The notes below the pieces were generated by a model. The model searched no databases and was not told where the DNA came from. It saw nothing but the letters and a program-made list of their open reading frames with translations. A program made the position numbers and the translations under genes. From Tannerella sp. (GTDB lineage: Bacteria > Bacteroidota > Bacteroidia > Bacteroidales > Tannerellaceae), in assembly GCA_031282485.1 (NCBI GenBank), contig JAITDQ010000117.1, forward strand, positions 1-11,263: a stretch of 11,263 nt of DNA, given 5' to 3'. How positions within the stretch are numbered: the first letter of the stretch is position 1; every line of letters starts with the position of its first letter. Below, in pieces: positions 1 to 5,582 of the stretch.

Positions 1-2
1 AG

Positions 3-33
3 TTGGTATTGTGTCCCGTATTGATTATCTTTG
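3..33 (+). promoter_or_regulatory. Bacteroidota-type promoter for the apbE operon
   Basis: A TTG at 3-5 lies 20 bases upstream of TATCTTTG at 26-33, matching the -33/-7 pattern used by the primary sigma factor of Bacteroidota. Transcription would begin near 38-41, about 20 bases before the ATG at 59. A GTG in the same frame at 11 would lie inside this promoter, which is why the ATG at 59 is preferred as the start of the first gene. Confidence 0.7.
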
Positions 34-58
34 CACACATGTTTTTATTCGCGGATAT

Positions 59-268
59 ATGAAAAAAATTAATATACTTACGATTGCCTTGCTCGGTTAT
101 TTGCTTGTAATGAGTTATATAGGATGGCCGGGACGGCATAATAAGTCCAATTACACGGAATATTTCACTGTGATAGGGGTTACGGTGGTCGTGATTTTTT
201 TGTTGCGTTTTCTGCGTATCCGGCTATATAAGACGAAGAATAAGCGAAAAGAAGATAAACTGTTGTAA
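59..268 (+). CDS. small two-helix inner-membrane protein, unknown function
   Basis: A 69-residue protein that I do not recognise. It starts MKKINILTIALLGYLL and shows two hydrophobic segments, roughly residues 5-23 and 36-54, joined by a short polar loop containing HNKSNYTEY. It ends in a strongly basic tail rich in Lys and Arg (about residues 55-69), so both termini are probably cytoplasmic by the positive-inside rule. The reading frame is open further upstream to a GTG at 11, but that codon lies within the promoter, so the ATG at 59 is chosen. The stop codon is one base before the apbE start, implying translational coupling; it may be a membrane accessory to the next two genes, but that is inference from position only. 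Confidence 0.6.
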   Translation: MKKINILTIALLGYLLVMSYIGWPGRHNKSNYTEYFTVIGVTVVVIFLLRFLRIRLYKTKNKRKEDKLL

Positions 269-269
269 G

Positions 270-1073
270 ATGCGTTATACGAATTATTATCCGTCTTCGG
301 GAATGTATCATGTCTCCATACCCCTGTTAATGGGTACGCGGCTGGACGTTTTGCTGTTCGGCGACGACCGGCAAGCGCTGGAATACGTATGGAATGATGC
401 GGAAGCCGAACTGAGGCGTCTGGAAAAAATGCTGAATCGTTTTGATCATGAGAGCGAAGTGGCGAAAGTAAATGCGGACGCGCAGTTTTCGTCCGTCCGG
501 TTGTCGGACGAATTGTGGGAGATTTTACTCGATTGCCGCAGGTATTATGACTTGACGGACGGGTACTTTGACATTACGTTGTCCGATTTCGGGAAAATCG
601 TTTTTATGGAAGAAACGCATAGCATACTTTTGGACAAATATGGTTTGATGCTGGATTTCGGCGGATATGCCAAGGGATATGCCTTGAAGTGTGTGCGTGA
701 ACGTTTTGCCGGCGCCGGTATCGAACGGGCGCTGGTTAATTTCGGAAACAGTGCGACGCTGGCCGTGGGAACACATCCTTATGGCGACAGCTGGCCTGTC
801 TGTTTTGAAGATCCCTGCGGCAGGACGGCGCCGGTAAAAATAGATCTTCGTGACACCTCAATGTCGGTGTCGGGGAATATGCCGTCGCATCCGGAGCATA
901 TCGTTAATACGAAAACAGCCGAATTTGTCCGTGGAGACCGAATGGTAGCCGTAGTTTCCGACGATCCGGTAGATGCGGAAGTGTTGACAACCGCATGGAT
1001 TGCTTCGGAAAACGAGCGGGAACCGGACTGGATGGGGAAATTTGAGTTGAGAAATACATATAAAATAATATGA
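270..1073 (+). CDS. apbE: ApbE-family FAD:protein FMN transferase, short and without a signal peptide
   Basis: ApbE enzymes cleave FAD and attach FMN covalently to a Thr or Ser of a target protein, such as NqrB, NqrC, RnfD or RnfG, using Mg2+. Family motifs appear in order: MGTRLDV (21-27), LNRFDHESEVAKVN (55-68), FDIT (100-103), LDFGGYAKGYA (128-138), LVNFGNSA (155-162), SGN followed by HIVN (201-213), and DAEVLTTA (235-242), whose Asp and Thr correspond to metal-binding positions of the family. At 267 residues it is shorter than typical ApbE (about 300-350). The region between FDIT and the LDFGGYAKG motif is cut to about 24 residues, and there is no signal peptide or lipobox, unlike the classical exported lipoprotein. 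It starts one base after the preceding stop and overlaps the next gene by ATGA, so the three genes form an operon. The family is secure; the target is unknown, with NQR (nqrA at 9965) one possibility. Confidence 0.85.
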   Translation: MRYTNYYPSSGMYHVSIPLLMGTRLDVLLFGDDRQALEYVWNDAEAELRRLEKMLNRFDHESEVAKVNADAQFSSVRLSDELWEILLDCRRYYDLTDGYFDITLSDFGKIVFMEETHSILLDKYGLMLDFGGYAKGYALKCVRERFAGAGIERALVNFGNSATLAVGTHPYGDSWPVCFEDPCGRTAPVKIDLRDTSMSVSGNMPSHPEHIVNTKTAEFVRGDRMVAVVSDDPVDAEVLTTAWIASENEREPDWMGKFELRNTYKII

Positions 1074-2380
1074 CAAGAAATTTTGAATTGGAGACTTTTA
1101 ATCGTCGGGATTTTTTTAAAACGCTCGGGAGCAGCAGTTTGATTACCCTGTTTCCGTGGTTGCAGTCGTGTACGAAAGAAGCGGTAACGGCCGTTTCGGG
1201 TGAAAAATTGCGTCTTGGTATTATCGGTACCGGTTCGCGTGGTATGTATCATTTGAATAATCTGTTGGATATACCGCAGGCAGAAGTAATCGCTTTGTGT
1301 GATGACTATGACCCGCATCTGCAGCAGGCAGTGGCCTTATATCCGAAAGCGAAAACGTATGATGATTATTGTAAGCTGCTTGAGAATAAGGATATTCAGG
1401 CCGTCCTGATCGTTACACCCCTGAACGAACACGAACAAATGACGATTGACGCGTTTGCGGCCGGGAAGCATGTGTTCTGTGAGAAATCAATGGCTTTGAC
1501 CCTTGACGGTTGCCGCAGGATATACGACGCTTACAGAAAATCGGGGAAAGTTTTGTATATAGGACAGCAGCGATTGTTCGATCCGAAGTATATACGGGCA
1601 ATGGCAATGATACACAGCGGCCTGATAGGGACGATAACGGGCATGCGGGCTTATTGGTACCGCAATAACGACTGGCGCCGCCCGGTTCCTTCGCCCGAAC
1701 AAGAACGCAGGATAAACTGGCGGCTGTACCGTAACTCATCGGCCGGGTTGGTGACGGAGCTTGCCGCACATCAGTTGCAGGTAGGCGACTGGGCTTTGGG
1801 ACTGCGCCCGGAGAGCGTTATGGGTTATGGCGATATCGTTTACTGGAAAGACGGCCGTGAAGTGTATGATAATATCAGTCTTATATATCGTTATCCGAAT
1901 GGCGTCAAAATGTCGTACGAATCGGTTATTTCAAATAAATTTTTAGGCTTGGAAGAAATGATACTCGGCGATAAAGGCACAATGGAGCTGGAGAAAGGCA
2001 AATATTATTTTGAAGAAGCGCAACCGGCGCCCGGTATTCTTCAACTGATAAATCAGATCGAACATAAGGTTTTCGATAACGTATCGTTTGCGGGGCCGAG
2101 TTGGGTGCCGGAGACGGCCTCTATCAGTAAGGGCTATTATGTAGTGGAAAACGTCCGTACAACGAGCGGCGCATCGTCGGTCGGCGCTGCAGGCGACGGT
2201 TCCGTCGAACTGCTTACGGCGTTTTGTAATTCGGCTGTCACAGGCCAACGGAATGATACACTGGCGGAAGAAGCTTATTATTCCTCCGTATATGCATTGC
2301 TCGGCCTGAAAGCTATGGACGAAAAACGAGTGGTGGATTTCCCGGAAGAACTGGATATTTCGAAAGAACGCAATCTCTAA
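1070..2380 (+). CDS. Tat-exported lipoprotein of the Gfo/Idh/MocA oxidoreductase family
   Basis: An NAD(P)-dependent oxidoreductase-like protein of 436 residues. The N-terminus carries a twin-arginine motif NRRDFFKTLG (11-20), a hydrophobic stretch, and a probable lipobox ending LQSC (Cys34), so it is probably exported folded by Tat and lipidated. The Rossmann domain follows, with LRLGIIGTGSRGMYH (48-61) supplying the GxGxxG-type dinucleotide loop. The usual EKP motif reads CEKSMALT (137-144): the catalytic-type Lys is kept but Pro is replaced by Ser. The C-terminal sheet domain includes TELAAHQLQVGDW (229-241), with His234 and Asp240 in the expected substrate-facing region. These exported family members often act on sugars with tightly bound cofactor, but the substrate here is unknown. 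The ATG overlaps the apbE stop (ATGA), indicating coupled translation. Confidence 0.85.
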   Translation: MTRNFELETFNRRDFFKTLGSSSLITLFPWLQSCTKEAVTAVSGEKLRLGIIGTGSRGMYHLNNLLDIPQAEVIALCDDYDPHLQQAVALYPKAKTYDDYCKLLENKDIQAVLIVTPLNEHEQMTIDAFAAGKHVFCEKSMALTLDGCRRIYDAYRKSGKVLYIGQQRLFDPKYIRAMAMIHSGLIGTITGMRAYWYRNNDWRRPVPSPEQERRINWRLYRNSSAGLVTELAAHQLQVGDWALGLRPESVMGYGDIVYWKDGREVYDNISLIYRYPNGVKMSYESVISNKFLGLEEMILGDKGTMELEKGKYYFEEAQPAPGILQLINQIEHKVFDNVSFAGPSWVPETASISKGYYVVENVRTTSGASSVGAAGDGSVELLTAFCNSAVTGQRNDTLAEEAYYSSVYALLGLKAMDEKRVVDFPEELDISKERNL

Positions 2381-2414
2381 TTTGAAACGGATTCATGACA
2401 CAATGCTATTTTTG
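2381..2414 (+). promoter_or_regulatory. candidate promoter for the small membrane protein and possibly hemW
   Basis: TTTG at 2381-2384, just after the oxidoreductase stop, is followed after 22 bases by TATTTTTG at 2407-2414. The predicted transcript start near 2420 gives a leader of about 15 bases before the ATG at 2435. The spacing is at the long end, and the region is AT-rich, so chance matches are possible. Confidence 0.45.
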
Positions 2415-2434
2415 ATAAGAATATAATGTTATAA

Positions 2435-2671
2435 ATGAAAGAAATGAAAGACCTTGTTATATCCGCCAAACGGCAGAAAACGGAAGTAAAATGGCTTGCA
2501 GGATGCTTTTGCACGGCGTTTTTGCTGAACATTTTGTCCATTATTATTTATAAAACTTCGTGGTCGGAGATCTTTTCCCAGCTTCTGTGGATTTTTATTA
2601 TCTTCCTCATTTTGTATGCCGCAACGTGTGTATTAAGAATTATCTGTTACGTCGTACGGCGATTGTTTTGA
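2435..2671 (+). CDS. small two-helix membrane protein, unknown function
   Basis: A 78-residue protein that I do not recognise at family level. A polar basic N-terminus containing ISAKRQKTEVK precedes two hydrophobic segments at about residues 19-39 and 47-69, and it ends with basic VVRRLF. That layout puts both ends in the cytoplasm. An alternative ATG lies nine bases downstream at 2444; the first is used because the candidate promoter leaves enough leader for it. It sits between the Gfo/Idh/MocA gene and hemW with the same orientation. No terminator is evident before hemW, so the two may share a transcript. Confidence 0.65.
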   Translation: MKEMKDLVISAKRQKTEVKWLAGCFCTAFLLNILSIIIYKTSWSEIFSQLLWIFIIFLILYAATCVLRIICYVVRRLF

Positions 2672-2730
2672 AAATTGTACGGGTTGAAACGACGTAAACG
2701 GTTTCAGTCTGTATAATATAATGTATATGT

Positions 2731-3879
2731 ATGGCGGGACTTTATGTACACGTTCCTTTCTGTGTAAAACGTTGCATTTATTGCGATTTTTACTCTAATG
2801 TTCGAATGGAATATAAGGAAGATTATCTGTCCGCAGTGATACGGGAGATGAAAATGCGTCGTGATTATTTGTCCGGCGAGCCGGTAAAGACCGTTTATTT
2901 TGGCGGAGGAACGCCTTCGCAATTGAGCCGGTATGATTTTGAGCGTTTATTTGATACAATCAATCAATCGTTTTCATTCTCGCCGGAGCCTGAAATTACC
3001 ATTGAAGTGAATCCCGACGACCTGTCGGAAGAATATGTTTTATCTTTGACAAAATTCCCATTTAACCGTATAAGTATCGGCATACAGAGTTTCAAAGAAG
3101 AAGATCTTCGTTTCCTGAACCGCCGGCATACGGCGGCGGACGCGATGAAGGCCGTTTATCGCTGTAAGGAAGCCGGTTTTGATAATATAAGCATTGATCT
3201 GATATACGGCTTACCCGGACAGACCGCCGGCGAATGGTCGGATAATATTGAAAAAGCCATAGCGCTTGATGTTTCCCATATATCGGCTTACAGCCTTACC
3301 TTCGAGGAAGGTACGCTAATTTATGACAAGGTAAAACGCGGCGATATACAACCTGTGGAAGACGAATTGTGCGAATCGTTTTTTTATCTCCTTAAAAAGA
3401 AACTGGCTGAGGCAGGTTTTGTGCATTATGAAATATCCAATTTTGCGAAAAGCAGCCCGTCTTACCCGGGTGGCCGGATATCCATCCATAACTCTTCATA
3501 CTGGACAGGCGTCCGTTATCTGGGCGTCGGCCCGTCGGCTCATTCCTATAACGGAGAGAGCCGTTCATGGAATGTATCCTCCCTGTCAACGTATATCCGC
3601 TCCATAAACGAAAAGTCCGAAATCCCTCATGAAACGGAGTATTTGGATGAACGGACGAGGTATAATGACTATGTGATAACCCGTTTGCGGACTGTGTGGG
3701 GAATTTCGTTAGATGAGTTGAAAAAAGAATTTGGGGAAGAGCGAAAAGGCTATTTTTTGAAGAAATCGGAATCGTTTTTGCGTTTAAAAAAGTTAAAAAT
3801 AGAGGGTGGATATGTTAAAGTTGCAGCAGCCGGTTTGTTTGTATCAGATACAATTATGCGTGAATTAATAGCTATTTAA
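2731..3879 (+). CDS. hemW: HemW-like radical SAM heme chaperone (HemN/CPO-like family)
   Basis: A 382-residue radical SAM protein close in length to known HemW. HemW binds heme and is thought to insert it into respiratory proteins; it was long annotated as oxygen-independent coproporphyrinogen III oxidase but differs from true HemN. The radical SAM motif PFCVKRCIYCDF gives Cys11, Cys15 and Cys18. The HemN-type fourth cysteine two residues later is replaced by Phe, which favours HemW. Other signatures are GGGTPS (58-63), EVNPDDL, RISIGIQSF, LNRRHT, ISIDLIYGLPGQT, HISAYSLTFEEGT and YLGVGPSAHSYNG. The C-terminal HemN-type domain is complete. The start at 2731 (MAGLYVHVPF) fits homologues; two nearby upstream ATGs (2721, 2727) are in other frames. 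The hairpin at 3890-3950 probably ends the transcript. Confidence 0.92.
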   Translation: MAGLYVHVPFCVKRCIYCDFYSNVRMEYKEDYLSAVIREMKMRRDYLSGEPVKTVYFGGGTPSQLSRYDFERLFDTINQSFSFSPEPEITIEVNPDDLSEEYVLSLTKFPFNRISIGIQSFKEEDLRFLNRRHTAADAMKAVYRCKEAGFDNISIDLIYGLPGQTAGEWSDNIEKAIALDVSHISAYSLTFEEGTLIYDKVKRGDIQPVEDELCESFFYLLKKKLAEAGFVHYEISNFAKSSPSYPGGRISIHNSSYWTGVRYLGVGPSAHSYNGESRSWNVSSLSTYIRSINEKSEIPHETEYLDERTRYNDYVITRLRTVWGISLDELKKEFGEERKGYFLKKSESFLRLKKLKIEGGYVKVAAAGLFVSDTIMRELIAI

Positions 3880-3889
3880 AAGGGTTTTT

Positions 3890-3950
3890 GCGTACGAAAC
3901 CATGATTTTCCAGGACAAAATACAGGAAATTTTGTACGTCTTTTATTTTG
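3890..3950 (+). terminator. candidate rho-independent terminator after hemW
   Basis: The arms 3890-3899 and 3930-3939 can pair over ten positions in RNA, including two G-U pairs; the core is CGTACGAAA against TTTTGTACG. Inside the loop, TTTCC at 3907-3911 can pair with GGAAA at 3925-3929. A T-rich run (3941-3949) follows directly. The long loop makes it less certain than a compact hairpin. Its T-run overlaps the -33 element of the next promoter. Confidence 0.45.
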
Positions 3951-3977
3951 CGGTTAAAAAAAAAGCTTTTATATTTG
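3947..3977 (+). promoter_or_regulatory. Bacteroidota-type promoter for the zeta-like kinase gene
   Basis: TTTG at 3947-3950 and TATATTTG at 3970-3977 are separated by 19 bases, a near-ideal match. Transcription would start near 3983, leaving a leader of about 16 bases before the GTG start at 3999. This gives the kinase and its small partner their own transcription unit. Confidence 0.7.
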
Positions 3978-3998
3978 CCTCGCTAAAAAGATAGAAAC

Positions 3999-4574
3999 GT
4001 GCCAAACTTATATATAATATCCGGATGCAATGGTGCCGGGAAGACGACCGCCTCCTATGCAATATTACCGGAAATGTTGAACTGTAAGGAATTTGTAAAT
4101 TCGGATGAGATAGCAAAAGGTCTGTCTCCGTTTAATGCCAATACAATGGCAGTTGCAGTGGAAGCAAGCAGGATTATGTATAAACGTATCAGAGAGCTGA
4201 TAGAAGTGGCCGAGACATTTGCATTGGAGACAACGCTGGCAAGTAGATCAATCGCCAAGCTAATCAAAAATGCACAGTCCAAAGGATACAATGTAACTTT
4301 ATTGTATTTCTGGTTGAATACACCGGATTTGGCTGTTGAACGTGTCAAAAACAGAGTAGCAGCAGGAGGACATAATGTAAATGAACCGACAGTGCGCCGT
4401 CGTTACCGTGCGGGGATCCTGAATTTGTTTGATTTATATATGCCGATATGCGATTATTGGATGATAACAGATAATTCCTTGTCGCCGATGGAAGTGATAG
4501 CCAAAGGTTTCAGGAATGGAGAAAGAGAAATATATAATGCAGTTGTTTATAATAAATTAAAGAACTATGAATGA
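3999..4574 (+). CDS. zeta-toxin-like P-loop kinase (COG4185 type)
   Basis: A 191-residue P-loop protein resembling the compact zeta-toxin family often labelled predicted ABC-type ATPase. Zeta toxins phosphorylate UDP-N-acetylglucosamine or related nucleotide sugars; whether this branch does is not established. The Walker A loop is GCNGAGKTT (9-17) after a short beta strand (NLYIIS). It is followed by FVNSDEIAKGLSPF (32-45), where Asp36 and Glu37 sit in the region of the zeta catalytic acid, then ALETTLASRS and an Arg-rich segment (RRRYRAGILNLF), a likely lid. No Walker B in the ABC sense is seen. It starts with GTG at 3999, the only start consistent with the P-loop strand and the promoter. 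It overlaps the next small gene by eight bases, as in many toxin-antitoxin operons. Kinase fold is secure; toxin role is inferred. Confidence 0.8.
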   Translation: MPNLYIISGCNGAGKTTASYAILPEMLNCKEFVNSDEIAKGLSPFNANTMAVAVEASRIMYKRIRELIEVAETFALETTLASRSIAKLIKNAQSKGYNVTLLYFWLNTPDLAVERVKNRVAAGGHNVNEPTVRRRYRAGILNLFDLYMPICDYWMITDNSLSPMEVIAKGFRNGEREIYNAVVYNKLKNYE

Positions 4575-4725
4575 ACGAGAGCTTCGTAAATTTGAAGAAA
4601 TTGTTGTAAGAGGTGCGCATTTGGCGTTCCAGCGTTTGGTTAAGGAACGTAAAAAATCAGACGGCGAACTTGTTTTTGCACGTAACGGACGTGTGTTTAA
4701 AGTGAAAGCATCTGAATTGGATTAA
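4567..4725 (+). CDS. 52-residue partner of the zeta-like kinase, candidate antitoxin
   Basis: A short gene beginning MNERELRKFEEIV and ending VFKVKASELD. It starts eight bases inside the kinase gene, so it is probably translated by coupling, and it ends shortly before a strong terminator. The N-terminal two thirds looks like one long amphipathic helix (about residues 3-32), rich in Arg, Lys and Glu. It is followed by a probable beta hairpin with ELVFARNGRVFKVKA. I do not recognise a named family. Its size, charge, overlap and co-transcription with a zeta-like kinase fit an antitoxin or small regulatory subunit, although in classical epsilon-zeta systems the antitoxin comes first. The reading frame is clean and the sequence protein-like, so I regard it as a real gene; the function is inferred. 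Confidence 0.65.
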   Translation: MNERELRKFEEIVVRGAHLAFQRLVKERKKSDGELVFARNGRVFKVKASELD

Positions 4726-4744
4726 TAATAATATAGCGCAGTTA

Positions 4745-4778
4745 AAAAGGGGTGTCTTTTTTAAAAGATGCTCCTTTT
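4745..4778 (+). terminator. strong rho-independent terminator of the kinase cassette
   Basis: The arms 4745-4760 and 4763-4778 form a 16-pair stem in RNA, with three G-U pairs and a nominal two-base loop that will open slightly. The stem begins AAAAGG and closes with CCTTTT, so a T-run is present on the + strand. It lies 19 bases after the stop of the small gene at 4725. The A-rich left arm would also give a T-run on the opposite strand, but three pairs would become A-C mismatches there. Confidence 0.75.
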
Positions 4779-4825
4779 CGTGTCGATAAACCGTCTTTCG
4801 GGAATGAAGATGAGTAACGTCCCCC

Positions 4826-4883
4826 CGGCAACATTCTTGCCGAAGAATGTTTCAATGTATTGTTTTCACAAAGTGGAAACAAT
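4826..4883 (+). other. leader region with two overlapping alternative hairpins plus a third stem
   Basis: CGGCAA at 4826-4831 can pair with TTGCCG at 4837-4842. Alternatively, AACATTCTT at 4830-4838 pairs perfectly with AAGAATGTT at 4843-4851. The two structures share bases and cannot coexist. A third stem of eleven pairs (one G-U) joins 4859-4869 to 4873-4883 across a three-base loop. All three lie after the 4778 terminator and upstream of the promoter at 4902, so none belongs to the DUF5606 mRNA started there. No reading frame here looks like a protein. Confidence 0.4.
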
Positions 4884-4901
4884 AAAAAAAAACCATTTTA
4901 T

Positions 4902-4932
4902 TTTGTATTGCGTCCGGCGTGTATTATCTTTG
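4902..4932 (+). promoter_or_regulatory. consensus Bacteroidota promoter for the DUF5606 gene
   Basis: TTTG at 4902-4905 and TATCTTTG at 4925-4932 are separated by exactly 19 bases, the best promoter match in the window. The transcript should begin near 4938, leaving an AT-rich leader of about 24 bases before the ATG at 4962. Such a match suggests strong constitutive expression. Confidence 0.8.
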
Positions 4933-4961
4933 TACCCATTAAACTTTAAACTTCATTTTTT

Positions 4962-5576
4962 ATGTTAAAGGAAATCTTGGTAGTATCGGGTAAACCCGGA
5001 TTGTATAAATTGATATCGAAAGGTAAGAATTTGCTGGTAATAGAGTCTTTGATTGATAAGACGCGCATGCCTGCATACGCAAGGGATAAGGTGATATCTT
5101 TGGGTGACATATCGGTTTATACGGTTGATGAAGAGGTGTCGATAAGGGAAGTGCTTACCGCAGTAAAAGAAAAGGAAAACGGCGGAAATGTTTCGATAGA
5201 CTTGTCGAAAGCGCAACCCGATGATTTGCGTGCTTATTTCGCGGAAATATTGCCGAACTTCGACAGGCAACGTGTTTATCCGAGTGATATAAAGAAAGCC
5301 TTGAAGTGGTATGAACTTCTTCTGGCGAATGGTATAACGGATTTTTCAAAGAAAGAAGAAGGCGAAACCGTGAATACTGAAGTAAAAGAAGAACATGAAC
5401 CCGTTGAGGAGGACGCGAAGAAAGCCCCGAAAACAGTGGCTGCGACGCCGACAGCAAAAAAACGGAAAGAAAGCGCGAAAACAGTTACTGCAACAAAAAC
5501 CGCTCCCAAAGTAAAATCTACGCCCAAGACTTCAACTCCTAAAAAGAGTGTTGTCGGCGCTAAACGCGGAGGGTAA
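4962..5576 (+). CDS. DUF5606 protein with a histone-H1-like basic tail
   Basis: A 204-residue protein of the DUF5606 family, conserved in Bacteroidota and of unknown function. The globular part covers about residues 1-130, with family-typical stretches VVSGKPGLYKLISKGKN (7-23), RMPAYARDKVISLGDISVYT (35-54), ILPNFDRQRVYPSDIKKALKWYELL (96-120) and ITDF (125-128). An acidic linker (about 132-152, rich in Glu) leads to a low-complexity tail (153-204) made mostly of Lys, Ala, Pro, Thr and Ser, with repeated KTVxAT and TPK units. That tail composition resembles histone H1 and bacterial nucleoid-associated proteins, so nucleic acid binding is plausible but unproven. There is no signal peptide, so it should be cytoplasmic. 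It has its own strong promoter and converges, with only six bases between stops, on the iron-sulfur protein gene. Confidence 0.85.
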   Translation: MLKEILVVSGKPGLYKLISKGKNLLVIESLIDKTRMPAYARDKVISLGDISVYTVDEEVSIREVLTAVKEKENGGNVSIDLSKAQPDDLRAYFAEILPNFDRQRVYPSDIKKALKWYELLLANGITDFSKKEEGETVNTEVKEEHEPVEEDAKKAPKTVAATPTAKKRKESAKTVTATKTAPKVKSTPKTSTPKKSVVGAKRGG

Positions 5577-5582
5577 GGAGGG

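Noticed and set aside
11..58. GTG-initiated extension of the first small gene.
   Set aside because: The GTG lies inside the promoter, upstream of the expected transcript start.
2676..2708. TGAAAC/GTTTCA repeat before hemW as a terminator or regulatory hairpin.
   Set aside because: Six A/T-rich pairs with a ten-base loop and no T-run; likely chance.
4768..4968. Open frame of 66 codons on the + strand between the kinase cassette and the DUF5606 gene.
   Set aside because: It begins inside the terminator, runs through hairpins and the DUF5606 promoter, and has no protein-like pattern.
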